Origin: Pseudomonas salomonii | Lineage (GTDB): Bacteria; Pseudomonadota; Gammaproteobacteria; Pseudomonadales; Pseudomonadaceae | Assembly: GCF_900107155.1 (NCBI RefSeq) | Contig: NZ_FNOX01000007.1 | Location: 336,170 to 400,169 of the forward strand | DNA length: 64,000 nt | Direction of reading: 5' to 3' | Shown here: positions 37,288 to 46,093 of the stretch, in pieces | How the letters are laid out: each line of letters starts with the position of its first letter | How positions within the stretch are numbered: the stretch's first letter is position 1 | The notes under the pieces: generated by a model | Database searches by the model: none | The model's input: the letters and a program-made list of their open reading frames with translations, nothing else | Told to the model about the DNA's origin: nothing | Position numbers and translations under genes: made by a program

Positions 37288-38466
37288 CTAACCCAGGTTC
37301 TTGCCCAGCAGGGCATGGTACAGCTCGCTATCCCCCAGAATCCCCACCACCTGGTTGTTGTTATGCAACACCAGCTTGTTCCCCGTGTGATACCGGATCT
37401 GCAACGCATCGCGCATGCCGATATTGGAATCCACCAGCGTCGGTACCCGGCCCAAACCTTCCACCGGTTGCCCCGGCGCCCAGTTCTGCAGGTTCAACGG
37501 CGTGCCGTTCTGGCGTGCGCCCTTGATCACATTGCCTTCGGCCAGGTCCAGCCACGAATCGCCGCCCGGGTCCAGGCTGATGGAGCCGTTGACGTGGGTG
37601 CAGTTCTCTACGGTGCGCATCAGGCTGCGCCCGCACAGCACGTTCAGCGGGTTGGTATGGGCGACGAAGGTACGCACATAGTCGTCCGCCGGGTTCAGCA
37701 CGATCTCTTCCGGCACGCTGTACTGGATGATCTTGCCGTCTTTCATGATCGCGATGCGGCTGCCGAGTTTCAGTGCCTCATCCAGGTCATGGCTCACGAA
37801 CACGATGGTCTTGCTCAGCTTGCGTTGCAGCTCCAGCAATTCATCTTGCAGGCCTTGGCGGATCAGCGGGTCGAGGGCCGAGAAGGGTTCGTCCATCAGC
37901 AGGATATCGGCGTCCATCGCCAGGGCGCGGGCCAGGCCGACGCGCTGCTGCATGCCGCCGGACAGCTCGTCGGGCTTCTTGTTACGCCATTGGGCCAGGC
38001 CCACCAGTTCGAGTTTTTCATCCACCAGCGCACGCCGTTCTTTCTCCGGGCGGCCCTGCATCTCCAAGCCAAAGCTGATGTTCTCGCGCACCGTCAGCCA
38101 CGGCATCAACGCGAACTTCTGGAACACCATGGCGATGCGCTTGGTGCGCATCATTTTCAGCTCGGCCGGTGTGCACGAAGCGATGTCGATCTGGCGACCT
38201 TCATGCTCCACAAACAGTTGGCCACGGCTTACGGTGTTGAGGCCGTTGATGCAGCGCAGCAGGCTTGATTTGCCGGAGCCGGACAGGCCCATCAGCACGC
38301 AGATCTCGCCTTTTTCAATGTCCAGGCTGGCTTTTTCAACGCCGACGATCTGCCCGGTCTTTTTCAGGATCTCGTTACGGCTCATGCCCTGGTCCAGCAG
38401 CTTGAGCGCTTCGCGTGGGTCTTTGGAGAAGATCACGTCGACATTGTCGAATCGGATAATGCTCAT
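37288..38466 (-). CDS. cbcV: Choline ABC transporter ATP-binding protein
   Basis: 392 residues. Walker A GLSGSGKSSLLRC, signature LSGGMQQRVGLARAL, Walker B ADILLMDEPFSALDP, and a C-terminal pair of CBS-like segments (NIGMRDALQIRYHTGNKLVL, VVGILGDSELYHALL). This is the ProV/OpuAA type energiser of quaternary amine importers. Start overlaps the cbcW stop by four bases. With cbcW and cbcX it makes the choline/betaine/carnitine importer that also works with CaiX. Confidence 0.93.
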   Translation of the reverse strand: MSIIRFDNVDVIFSKDPREALKLLDQGMSRNEILKKTGQIVGVEKASLDIEKGEICVLMGLSGSGKSSLLRCINGLNTVSRGQLFVEHEGRQIDIASCTPAELKMMRTKRIAMVFQKFALMPWLTVRENISFGLEMQGRPEKERRALVDEKLELVGLAQWRNKKPDELSGGMQQRVGLARALAMDADILLMDEPFSALDPLIRQGLQDELLELQRKLSKTIVFVSHDLDEALKLGSRIAIMKDGKIIQYSVPEEIVLNPADDYVRTFVAHTNPLNVLCGRSLMRTVENCTHVNGSISLDPGGDSWLDLAEGNVIKGARQNGTPLNLQNWAPGQPVEGLGRVPTLVDSNIGMRDALQIRYHTGNKLVLHNNNQVVGILGDSELYHALLGKNLG

Positions 38467-39308
38467 GCATCACCCCCTACTTTGGCGTCGGGTTGTTTGC
38501 AGATGCGGTCGAGCATGATGGCCAGCAATACGATTGCCAGGCCGGCTTCAAAGCCCAGGGCGATGTCGGCGGTGTTGAGTGCGTTGACCACCGGCTTGCC
38601 GAGGCCGTCGGCGCCCACCAGGGCCGCGATCACCACCATCGACAACGACAGCATGATGCATTGGGTAATGCCGGCGGCAATGCTCGGCATGGCGTGGGGC
38701 AGTTCAATGCGTGAGAGCAACTGACGGCGCGAGCAGCCAAAGGCCTTGCCCGCGTCCATCAACTCTTGCGGTACATCGCGGATACCCAGGTAGGTCAGGC
38801 GGATAGGCGCGGCAATCGCGAACACCACCGTAGAGATCAAGCCAGGCACCACACCCAGCCCGAAGAGGGTCAGGGTTGGGATGAGGTAGACGAAGGTCGG
38901 CACGGTCTGCATCAGATCGAGCACCGGCCGCATCATGGTGTAGAACAGCGGTTTGTGCGCGGCAACAATGCCCAGCGGCACACCGATGACCACGCAGACC
39001 AGGGTGGCGAACAACACCTGGGCGAGGGTTTCCATGGTTTCCTGCCAGTACCCCAGGTTGAGGATCAGCAGGAAGGAGGCGATGACAAAAACGGTCAGGC
39101 CCCATTTGCGTTGAATAAAGTGAGCCAGCAGCGCAATCAGACCGATCAATGCCAGCGGATTGAACCAGGTCAGCGCGAACGTCACGCCGTGGATCATCGT
39201 TTCCAGGGTCGATGCGATTGCGTCGAAATAGTTGGCACCATGTTTGGTCAACCATTCGACGAAGGCAGCGATGTACTGGCCTAGTGGGATTTTCTGTTCA
39301 GTCAGCAT
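38463..39308 (-). CDS. cbcW: Choline ABC transporter permease
   Basis: 281 residues, about six to seven membrane helices, ProW type. The permease EAA loop is visible as QELMDAGKAFGCSRRQLLSRIELPHAMPSI. Start is ATG 39308 (MLTEQKIPLGQY); a Met six codons upstream is possible. Coupled to cbcV by an ATGA overlap. Confidence 0.92.
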   Translation of the reverse strand: MLTEQKIPLGQYIAAFVEWLTKHGANYFDAIASTLETMIHGVTFALTWFNPLALIGLIALLAHFIQRKWGLTVFVIASFLLILNLGYWQETMETLAQVLFATLVCVVIGVPLGIVAAHKPLFYTMMRPVLDLMQTVPTFVYLIPTLTLFGLGVVPGLISTVVFAIAAPIRLTYLGIRDVPQELMDAGKAFGCSRRQLLSRIELPHAMPSIAAGITQCIMLSLSMVVIAALVGADGLGKPVVNALNTADIALGFEAGLAIVLLAIMLDRICKQPDAKVGGDA

Positions 39309-39388
39309 GGTAGTGAATGTCCACATGCGAAGGGGAAAACATCCCAGGCCAGCGCACCGGCCTGGGGTCAGCGATGTTGCCGGGTTAA

Positions 39389-40336
39389 TTATTTGGCGAG
39401 GTAAGCTTTAACGGCGTCCAGCCCTGGTTTGCCATCAATGGTGGTGACACCGGCAAGCCAGGTGTCGAGTACTTGTGGGTTGGATTTGAGCCAGGCTTTG
39501 GCGGCTACATCCGGTTTTTGTTTGTCGTCCAGGACTTTACCCATCAGGGTGCTTTCCATGTTCAGGGTGAACGACAGGTTTTTCAGCAACTGACCGACGT
39601 TGCTGCATTCCTGGGTGTAGCCCTTGCGAACGTTGGTGTAGATGGTGGCCTGGCCATAGTTGGGGCCGAACGAATCGTCACCGCCGGTCAGGTACTTCAT
39701 CTTGAAGCGGGTGTTCATCGGGTGTGGTTCCCAACCGAGAAACACGATGGCCTGGTCGCGTTTGGTGGCGCGTTCCACTTGCGAGAGCATCCCGGCTTCG
39801 CTGGACTCCACCACTTTGAAACCGGCGGTTTTCAGGCCGAAGGCGTCTTTGTCGATCAGGGTCTGGATGGTGCGGTTGCCGTCGTTACCCGGCTCGATGC
39901 CGTAGATTTTGCCGCCCAGCTCATCCTTGAATTTGGCGATATCGGCGAAGTCTTTCAGGCCCTTGTTATACAGCGCCTCGGGTACGGCCAGGGTGTATTT
40001 GGCGTTCTCCAGGTTGGCGCGCACGGTTTCCACGGTGCCGGCATCACGGTACTGCTTGATGTCGTTTTCCATGGTCGGCATCCAGTTGCCGAGGAAGATG
40101 TCCATGTTCTTGCCGTCGGCCAGCGACTTGTAGGTCACCGGCACTGAAATCATCGTGGTACGTGGCTTGTAGCCCAAGCCTTTGAGGATTTCACTGGTGG
40201 TTGCGGTGGTGACGGTGATGTCGGTCCAGCCGACATCGGAGAAATTGACGGTCTGACATTGTGCCGGTTCTGCAGCGTGCGCCAGGGCTGGCAGACTCAA
40301 CATGGCGGCCAACAACAACGAGGGTGAACCTTTCAT
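39389..40336 (-). CDS. choX: Choline-binding periplasmic protein
   Basis: 315 residues, signal peptide ending LSLPALAHAAEP. OpuAC-type solute-binding domain: VNFSDVGWTDITVTTATTSE at the start, DIFLGNWMPTM, GKIYGIEPGNDGNRTIQ and IVFLGWEPHPMNTRF, whose aromatic residues form the cation-pi cage for quaternary ammonium groups. First gene of the choX-cbcW-cbcV unit (also called cbcX). Its divergent partner is sdaB. Confidence 0.93.
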   Translation of the reverse strand: MKGSPSLLLAAMLSLPALAHAAEPAQCQTVNFSDVGWTDITVTTATTSEILKGLGYKPRTTMISVPVTYKSLADGKNMDIFLGNWMPTMENDIKQYRDAGTVETVRANLENAKYTLAVPEALYNKGLKDFADIAKFKDELGGKIYGIEPGNDGNRTIQTLIDKDAFGLKTAGFKVVESSEAGMLSQVERATKRDQAIVFLGWEPHPMNTRFKMKYLTGGDDSFGPNYGQATIYTNVRKGYTQECSNVGQLLKNLSFTLNMESTLMGKVLDDKQKPDVAAKAWLKSNPQVLDTWLAGVTTIDGKPGLDAVKAYLAK

Positions 40337-40486
40337 CTGGGTAGACTCCTGTGTCTTTTTTCTGACGGCTTGTGCCGCGCTTTATAAGTGTTGCGGTTGG
40401 GGCGTGCTTCAAGCTGACGGCACGATGCCTTGCAAACGAGTCGAGACTGATCATGTACCAGTGAAAATCTGACGCCTACAGGGGGC

Positions 40487-40519
40487 GTCGTATCCAGTAC
40501 AGGGATGGTCGTATCCAGT
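40487..40519. promoter_or_regulatory. Direct repeat, candidate AraC-type (GbdR) site
   Basis: GTCGTATCCAGT occurs at 40487-40498 and again at 40508-40519, exactly 21 bases (two helical turns) apart, as AraC-family half-sites usually are. It lies in the 406-base divergent region between choX and sdaB, both expected GbdR targets. No other gene is seen in this gap. Confidence 0.5.
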
Positions 40520-40742
40520 GTCGGTGACGTCGCTTACAGATTTTTTCAACGGCAAAACTGCATTTTTTGCCGCTCTGCACCGCTAAAAACGGCCAAAACG
40601 CCCGTTCGCGCGAGGGCGGCGCTGCTGAGCATGGTCACGTCGGTGTGAGACGCCGTGAGGGGCAACAAAAGCTTGATGATGCCGCTATTCGGGCGAGTTC
40701 AGCGTAGCAGGTCGCCCGTGCCCATCGAGGAGTTTCACGGCA

Positions 40743-42119
40743 ATGGCTATCAGCGTTTTCGACCTGTTCAAGATCGGCATCGGGCCTTCGAGTTCTCACA
40801 CCGTCGGCCCCATGCGCGCCGCGGCGTTGTTCGTTCAGCACTTGCGTGAACGTGGAATGTTGGAACAAGTACGTCGCGTCGAAGTTCAGCTCTACGGCTC
40901 GTTGTCGGCCACCGGCATCGGCCACGGCAGCGACACCGCTACCATCATGGGCTTGATGGGCGAATGGCCGGACGCAATTGACCCGTCGCAGATCGGCCTG
41001 CGTATTCACACCCTGCGCGAGACCGACACCTTGTTGCTCGACGGGCGTTTGCCGGTGCTTTTTATCTGGGCGCGCGACATGCGCCTGCTCGATGAAAACC
41101 TGCCCTTCCACCCCAACGCCATGACCCTGGTGGTGTTTGGTGATGACGGCGAGCTGCACCGCGACACCTACTACTCAGTCGGCGGCGGTTTTGTGGTGGA
41201 TGAGGCCCAGGCGCAGAGCGGCGTGGCGGACATGGACCGCACCGAGTTGCCCTATGATTTCTCCAGCGCGGTGGAGCTGTTGCAGCTGTGCAAGACCCAC
41301 AACCTGCGCGTTGCCGAATTGATGCTGGCCAACGAAAAAACCTGGCGCAGCGAAGAAGAAATCCGCAGCGGCCTGATGAAGCTCTGGCGCGCCATGCAGG
41401 ACTGCGTGGAGCAGGGCCTCAAGCACGAAGGCATCCTGCCCGGCGGCCTGAATGTGCGACGTCGCGCGGCCAAGCTGCACCGCAGTTTGCAGGAGCTGGG
41501 CAAACCGAATGTGATCGGCTCAACCTTGAGCGCCATGGAATGGGTTAACCTGTTCGCCCTGGCGGTCAATGAAGAAAACGCCGCCGGTGGGCGCATGGTC
41601 ACCGCCCCCACCAATGGCGCGGCGGGGATTATTCCGGCGGTGCTGCACTACTTTATGAAGTTCAGCGAAGAGGTCACCGAAGCCAACGTGGTCGACTATT
41701 TGCTGGGCGCTGCGGCGGTGGGGATTCTGTGCAAGAAAAACGCCTCGATCTCCGGCGCCGAAGTCGGCTGCCAGGGCGAAGTCGGTTCTGCTTGCGCCAT
41801 GGCGGCTGCCGGACTGGCCGAGATCCTCGGCGCCACGCCGGAGCAACTGTGCAACGCCGCTGAAATCGGCCTGGAACATAACCTCGGCCTGACCTGCGAC
41901 CCGGTGGGCGGGCTGGTGCAAGTGCCGTGCATTGAGCGCAACGCGATTGCGGCGGTGAAGGCGATCAACGCGGCGCAGATGGCGCTGCGCGGTGATGGCC
42001 AGCACTTTATTTCCCTGGACCGGGTGATCCGCACCATGCGCGATACCGGCGCGGATATGCATGACAAGTACAAAGAGACATCGCGAGGGGGCTTGGCGGT
42101 CAGCGCAGTAGAGTGTTGA
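40743..42119 (+). CDS. sdaB: L-serine ammonia-lyase (iron-sulfur type)
   Basis: 458 residues. Single-chain bacterial L-serine dehydratase: FKIGIGPSSSHTVGPMRAA at the N-terminus, and Cys residues for the [4Fe-4S] cluster in GILCKKNAS, AEVGCQGEVGSACAMAAAG and GLVQVPCIERNA. It converts serine to pyruvate and ammonia. Beside gbdR it fits the last step of glycine betaine use, after glycine is turned into serine. AGGAG precedes the ATG. Confidence 0.94.
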   Translation: MAISVFDLFKIGIGPSSSHTVGPMRAAALFVQHLRERGMLEQVRRVEVQLYGSLSATGIGHGSDTATIMGLMGEWPDAIDPSQIGLRIHTLRETDTLLLDGRLPVLFIWARDMRLLDENLPFHPNAMTLVVFGDDGELHRDTYYSVGGGFVVDEAQAQSGVADMDRTELPYDFSSAVELLQLCKTHNLRVAELMLANEKTWRSEEEIRSGLMKLWRAMQDCVEQGLKHEGILPGGLNVRRRAAKLHRSLQELGKPNVIGSTLSAMEWVNLFALAVNEENAAGGRMVTAPTNGAAGIIPAVLHYFMKFSEEVTEANVVDYLLGAAAVGILCKKNASISGAEVGCQGEVGSACAMAAAGLAEILGATPEQLCNAAEIGLEHNLGLTCDPVGGLVQVPCIERNAIAAVKAINAAQMALRGDGQHFISLDRVIRTMRDTGADMHDKYKETSRGGLAVSAVEC

Positions 42120-42135
42120 GACCGAGTTGCCTGAT

Positions 42136-42210
42136 TTCGCGAGCAAGCCCGCTCCCACATTTTGATTTGTGAACACGGTCAAGTGTGGGAGCGGGCTTGC
42201 TCGCGAAAGC
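42136..42210. repeat. REPIN, family A (A1/A1)
   Basis: Inverted A1 copies just downstream of sdaB. The rest of the gap to 42629 holds the gbdR control region and a minus-strand open frame (see findings). Confidence 0.9.
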
Positions 42211-42519
42211 GCTAGTCCGAGCAACACTGCTCAAAAAGTGAACATCCAAATCCAAACGCGCCACCTTTTAGCGCGTCGCAAATAGATAAGTAGCTTGCGA
42301 ACGATCCCGCGCCTTCCCACCCGTCACCCGTGCGTGCGGTGACAGACCTTTCCCACACCCGCAAAGCGCCTTCCCACAAGTGCTACCGATCTGCTCACAC
42401 CCCTTGAGCAGGGCCGGTCTGACGTCCATTTCCGGCCATATCCCGCACTCCCTGCGTGGGCTTATATAGACGCGTCATCAGGTCGTTTTTAGGATTTATT
42501 GGACGGCCATTCAATTTTA

Positions 42520-42534
42520 GGCATGGCATTTGCT
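42520..42534 (+). promoter_or_regulatory. Sigma-54 promoter of gbdR
   Basis: GGCATGGCATTTGCT carries GG (42520-42521) and GC (42532-42533) ten bases apart, close to the TGGCAC-N5-TTGC consensus, 96 bases before the gbdR start. Control of gbdR by NtrC and CbrB is known in P. aeruginosa, which would fit; the site itself is read from sequence. Confidence 0.5.
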
Positions 42535-42629
42535 CTATCCATTCAAAGCCTCTCTCCTTGTTGGAGACGAACGCAATAACAAGAGCCTCGCCTGAGGCCA
42601 TCACCCGCTTTGTGTGAGGAGATACCGCG

Positions 42630-43733
42630 ATGACGTCGTTCAACTCCGGGGCCCAACCCCAGAACCGTGCGCCTCAATCCATCGGCTTTTTGCTGCTGGA
42701 CAATTTCACGCTGATTTCCCTGGCTTCGGCAGTGGAACCGCTGCGCATGGCCAACCAGCTGTCCGGCCGCGAGCTGTATCGCTGGACAACCCTGAGTGTC
42801 GACGGCAACCAGGTCTGGGCCAGCGACGGTCTGCAAATCACCCCCGATGCCTCCATGCACAAAGCTGCGGCCCTGGACACTGTGATTGTGTGCGGCGGCG
42901 TGGGCATCCAGCGCACCGTGACCCGTGAACATGTGTCGTGGCTGCAAAGCCAGGCGCGCCAATCGCGCCGCCTTGGCGCGGTCTGCACCGGCAGTTGGGC
43001 CTTGGCCTGCGCCGGGTTGCTCGACGGCTTTGATTGCAGCGTGCACTGGGAATGCCTGGCCTCGATGCAGGAAGCCTTCCCGCGCGTGGCCATGAGCACG
43101 CGCCTGTTCACCCTCGACCGTAACCGCTTCACCAGCTCGGGCGGCACCGCGCCGCTGGACATGATGCTCCACCTGATCAGCCGCGACCACGGCCGTGAAT
43201 TGTCGGCCGCCATCTCCGAGATGTTTGTGTACGAACGCATCCGCAACGAACAGGATCACCAGCGTGTGCCGCTCAAGCACATGCTCGGCACCAACCAGCC
43301 GAAACTGCAGGAAATCGTCGCGCTGATGGAAGCCAACCTGGAAGAGCCGATCGACCTGGATGAGCTGGCGGTGTATGTCGCCGTGTCGCGCCGCCAACTG
43401 GAGCGGCTGTTCCAGAAATACCTGCACTGCTCACCGTCGCGCTACTACCTCAAGTTGCGCCTGATCCGTGCACGGCAGTTGCTCAAGCAAACGCCGATGT
43501 CGATCATCGAAGTGGCGTCGGTGTGCGGGTTTGTGTCCACGCCGCACTTCTCCAAGTGCTACCGCGAATACTTCGGCATTCCGCCACGGGATGAGCGCGT
43601 AGGTTCCAACACCACCCAGCAAGTGGCGATGATGCCGATTCCGCAGGCGCTGGTGCTGTCACCGTTGTCGGGGCCGATGTCGGCGTTGAGCCAGGCGCGT
43701 AATGAGTCGACGTTTGCGAGTGTAAGGCTCTAG
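42630..43733 (+). CDS. gbdR: AraC-family activator of betaine and dimethylglycine catabolism, GbdR
   Basis: 367 residues. The N-terminal 200 residues are a DJ-1/GATase1-like sensor domain (SIGFLLLDNFTLISLASAVE, LGAVCTGSWALACAGLLDG); residues about 225-325 are an AraC helix-turn-helix pair (LDELAVYVAVSRRQLERLF, SIIEVASVCGFVSTPHFSKC). GbdR senses glycine betaine and dimethylglycine and activates gbc, dgc, cbc and sda genes. A GAGGAG site precedes the ATG. Confidence 0.94.
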   Translation: MTSFNSGAQPQNRAPQSIGFLLLDNFTLISLASAVEPLRMANQLSGRELYRWTTLSVDGNQVWASDGLQITPDASMHKAAALDTVIVCGGVGIQRTVTREHVSWLQSQARQSRRLGAVCTGSWALACAGLLDGFDCSVHWECLASMQEAFPRVAMSTRLFTLDRNRFTSSGGTAPLDMMLHLISRDHGRELSAAISEMFVYERIRNEQDHQRVPLKHMLGTNQPKLQEIVALMEANLEEPIDLDELAVYVAVSRRQLERLFQKYLHCSPSRYYLKLRLIRARQLLKQTPMSIIEVASVCGFVSTPHFSKCYREYFGIPPRDERVGSNTTQQVAMMPIPQALVLSPLSGPMSALSQARNESTFASVRL

Positions 43734-43747
43734 ACCGAGTCGCCTTC

Positions 43748-43816
43748 ATCGCAGGCAAGCCAGCTCCCACAGGGGAATGCATTCAAAATGTGGGAGCTGG
43801 CTTGCCTGCGATAGCG
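43748..43816. repeat. REPIN, family A (A3/A3)
   Basis: Short REPIN: inverted copies of GGGAGCTGGCTTGCCTGCGA with a spacer of about 20 bases, downstream of gbdR. Confidence 0.9.
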
Positions 43817-43821
43817 ATCTA

Positions 43822-44085
43822 TCAGGCACCAGAGCTTTGCTTGAACTGCACCAAAGCCGGCAACAACTGCTTGTCGATCGCCTGGCGCACCGCCGGCAAG
43901 ATCGTCGCGCTGCCGGTGTACATCTGCTCCACCATGCCCTTGAGCGCCTTGGCCCGCGCAGCGCTCAAACCGCGTACCGCACATTCGCAAGCCTGTTCGG
44001 CGCTGGCGCCGCTGGATACCTCAAAACCCAGCGAGCGCAGTTGGCTCAGCAGGTCATCCTGGTCTATCAAGTCCGCGTGCATCAT
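43822..44085 (-). CDS. Small conserved protein near gbdR
   Basis: 87 residues, no signal or membrane part, helical throughout (IDQDDLLSQLRSLGFEVS; LSAARAKALKGMVEQMY). A hypothetical gene occupies this place downstream of gbdR in P. aeruginosa as well (PA5381 as I recall), so it may belong to the regulon, but no function is known. The start is the first of two adjacent ATGs; the frame upstream of it is not coding-like. The 293 bases from here to 44378 show no gene. Confidence 0.55.
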   Translation of the reverse strand: MMHADLIDQDDLLSQLRSLGFEVSSGASAEQACECAVRGLSAARAKALKGMVEQMYTGSATILPAVRQAIDKQLLPALVQFKQSSGA

Positions 44086-44378
44086 GACGTTTATCCTGGT
44101 GTAGGGAGCGGTATTGAATGGGATTCTGGTAGGCCCTCGGCCGGTCGGCAAGGGCAGAATCGGCGAATGGCTCAGATGGCTATGAACAGGTCGTTTTCGG
44201 GTCATTTACCGATAGCAACAATAGGCACACTGGAGGCCAGGCACGCACCTTGACGGTTTGGTCACCCTCGGGATGTCACGCTCACACCAAGCACTCTGCC
44301 CCGATCCAGTCACGGCTGGCCCGGGGCTTTTTTTGGCTGGGGTTTGTGGTGGCTTGCCTGCGATGGCCGCACCCCGGT

Positions 44379-45539
44379 CTACCTCTGCAACACCAATATC
44401 CGGGACAACAACTCATCCCGATCAATGTAACAACCCTGAAAATGCCGCGCCCCCGAAGCCGGGTTAAACGCATTGCGCGCATGCAAAGTGCGGCGGTTAT
44501 CAAAACACCACAACTCACCCGGATTCAGGCGTTTGACCAGCCGGAAACGATCCTCGCGCGTCATCGCAATAAAACGCCGATACGCCCGGTACAACAATGG
44601 CATCTGCTCCACGCTGGCCTCAAACGGCCCACGCAAAAAGTTGGCCATGCGAATCTCTGCCACATCACCCAAGGCGTCCAGCGCAATAATCGGTGCCAGG
44701 CGGCGGTAGTCGCTGTGCCGGTCTTTATTGCGAAACTCCACCGGAATTTCACACAGTGCGCGAAACGCCTCGGGGTCTTCGCTGCGCAGCGCCTGGGCGA
44801 TGGCAAAACCATCGACAAAAATGCTCTCGCCACCGTCGGCGTCGTTCACCAGGCAATGCAAAAATTGCAGCCCGGGTTGCAGCTCCCGTGTCGGCAAATC
44901 ACTGTGCAGCGGCAGGTTGAAAGCGGTGTAGGCGTTACTGTCGGCATCGGCCTTGGATTGCACGTTGAACAGCACGCCGAAGTTGCTCTCGCGAATAAAT
45001 GAAATGCGCTTGGCGACCAGTGCAAGCGAGCCCGGCTCGGTGGGTACGCCACGGATTTGCGTAAGGCCACCGTCGCGCAAGGCCAGCAGCCATTGCAGCA
45101 GGGCTTTGGGGTCTTCCATCACCGTCGCATAGTCGAAGACGGGCAGCGCGAAGGTGCTGTGCCACAGGTGCGACTGGGGTTTGGCTGCGCGGCGTTCGGC
45201 GCGTGATTGATCGTCATAGGCGTGGGCGCGCAACCAGCCTGGGTCGTACTGGCTGCGATGGCCGCCGTACCATTCCACGCACAGAAAACCTTGATCGATG
45301 TGCGCGCTGACTGCGCGCAGATGCTCGTCCACATCGACAATCTCCAGCACCTGCTCACGGGTCACGCTGTACACGCATTCGCTGCAAGGGCAGTTGTCCC
45401 GCAGCCACTGATGATGGAACGGGCTGACCCGCCCATCGGCCCACTGCACGCGAATCTGATCGTCCAGCACCTGCGCCTCGGCAAGGTCGCAGATCTTCGG
45501 GTAAGTACGGAAATCGGCAACAGCGGCGGCGGTTTGCAT
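44379..45539 (-). CDS. Gamma-butyrobetaine dioxygenase
   Basis: 386 residues. N-terminal zinc-type domain (WLRDNCPCSECVYSVTREQV) followed by a TauD-type Fe(II)/2-oxoglutarate oxygenase: the metal facial triad is H-x-D in LPLHSDLPTREL and the distal His in RRTLHARNAFNP, with Arg for 2-oxoglutarate a little further. Such enzymes hydroxylate gamma-butyrobetaine to L-carnitine, and the place beside cdhB, cdhA and cdhC supports this over trimethyllysine hydroxylase. It is first to feed the carnitine path. Confidence 0.88.
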   Translation of the reverse strand: MQTAAAVADFRTYPKICDLAEAQVLDDQIRVQWADGRVSPFHHQWLRDNCPCSECVYSVTREQVLEIVDVDEHLRAVSAHIDQGFLCVEWYGGHRSQYDPGWLRAHAYDDQSRAERRAAKPQSHLWHSTFALPVFDYATVMEDPKALLQWLLALRDGGLTQIRGVPTEPGSLALVAKRISFIRESNFGVLFNVQSKADADSNAYTAFNLPLHSDLPTRELQPGLQFLHCLVNDADGGESIFVDGFAIAQALRSEDPEAFRALCEIPVEFRNKDRHSDYRRLAPIIALDALGDVAEIRMANFLRGPFEASVEQMPLLYRAYRRFIAMTREDRFRLVKRLNPGELWCFDNRRTLHARNAFNPASGARHFQGCYIDRDELLSRILVLQR

Positions 45540-45548
45540 GGCGGCTCC

Positions 45549-46028
45549 TTATGGTTTTTTGGGGGGTAATCCAATCACTCGGCCCAGCAAGGCAGGGCGG
45601 GGCAGGTCGGCCTGTTCGGCGCTGATGCCCGCGAGCTTTTCCAGGGTGGCCTCGGTAAACGGCGTCGAATGCGGCCCGGCCAGATCGACGTGCAGCAGCA
45701 TCTGTTCGTTGCCGGCCAATTCCTTCGCATCGCCCACAAGGTGCAGGCTGTGATAGAGGTGCAGGCGCTTGGCGTCGTGGGCGATCAGTTGGGTGTGCAC
45801 CTCTACTTCTGCGCCGAGTTTCACTTCGTGCAGGTAGTTGAGGTGCAGTTCCAGGGTGAACAGCGAGTGGCCGCTGGCTTCGCGGTTTTCGCTGTCCAGC
45901 CCGAGGGTGTCCATCAGCGCGTCGGTGGCGTAGCTGAAAATCAGCAGGTAGAACGCATCACGCAGGTGGCCGTTGTAATCGACCCAGTCGGGCTGGATTT
46001 TGGTGGTGTAGGTGGTCAGTGCAGGCAT
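45549..46028 (-). CDS. cdhB: Betainyl-CoA thioesterase
   Basis: 159 residues, 4-hydroxybenzoyl-CoA-type hot-dog thioesterase: VDYNGHLRDAFYLLIFSYAT at the N-terminus carries the family Asp/Asn site, with HSLFTLELHLNYLHEVK. In carnitine catabolism it releases glycine betaine from betainyl-CoA. It ends nine bases upstream of the gamma-butyrobetaine oxygenase start. ATG 46028 is used; the longer frame is translated REP sequence. Confidence 0.85.
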   Translation of the reverse strand: MPALTTYTTKIQPDWVDYNGHLRDAFYLLIFSYATDALMDTLGLDSENREASGHSLFTLELHLNYLHEVKLGAEVEVHTQLIAHDAKRLHLYHSLHLVGDAKELAGNEQMLLHVDLAGPHSTPFTEATLEKLAGISAEQADLPRPALLGRVIGLPPKKP

Positions 46029-46068
46029 GGCGTGGATTCCGAAAATGTGCACGGTCAGAAATGTGGAA

Positions 46069-46088
46069 GCGAGCAAGCCCGCTCCCAC
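46069..46088. repeat. Single REP, family A1
   Basis: One isolated copy of the A1 core (GCGAGCAAGCCCGCTCCCAC) between cdhB and cdhA without an inverted partner. Confidence 0.75.
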
Positions 46089-46093
46089 ATTGG

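Noticed and set aside
44300..44378. REP-like fragment and possible terminator after the gamma-butyrobetaine oxygenase gene
   Set aside because: GCTTGCCTGCGATGGCCGCA resembles half an A-type core and a T run is present, but there is no clean stem, so I did not list it.
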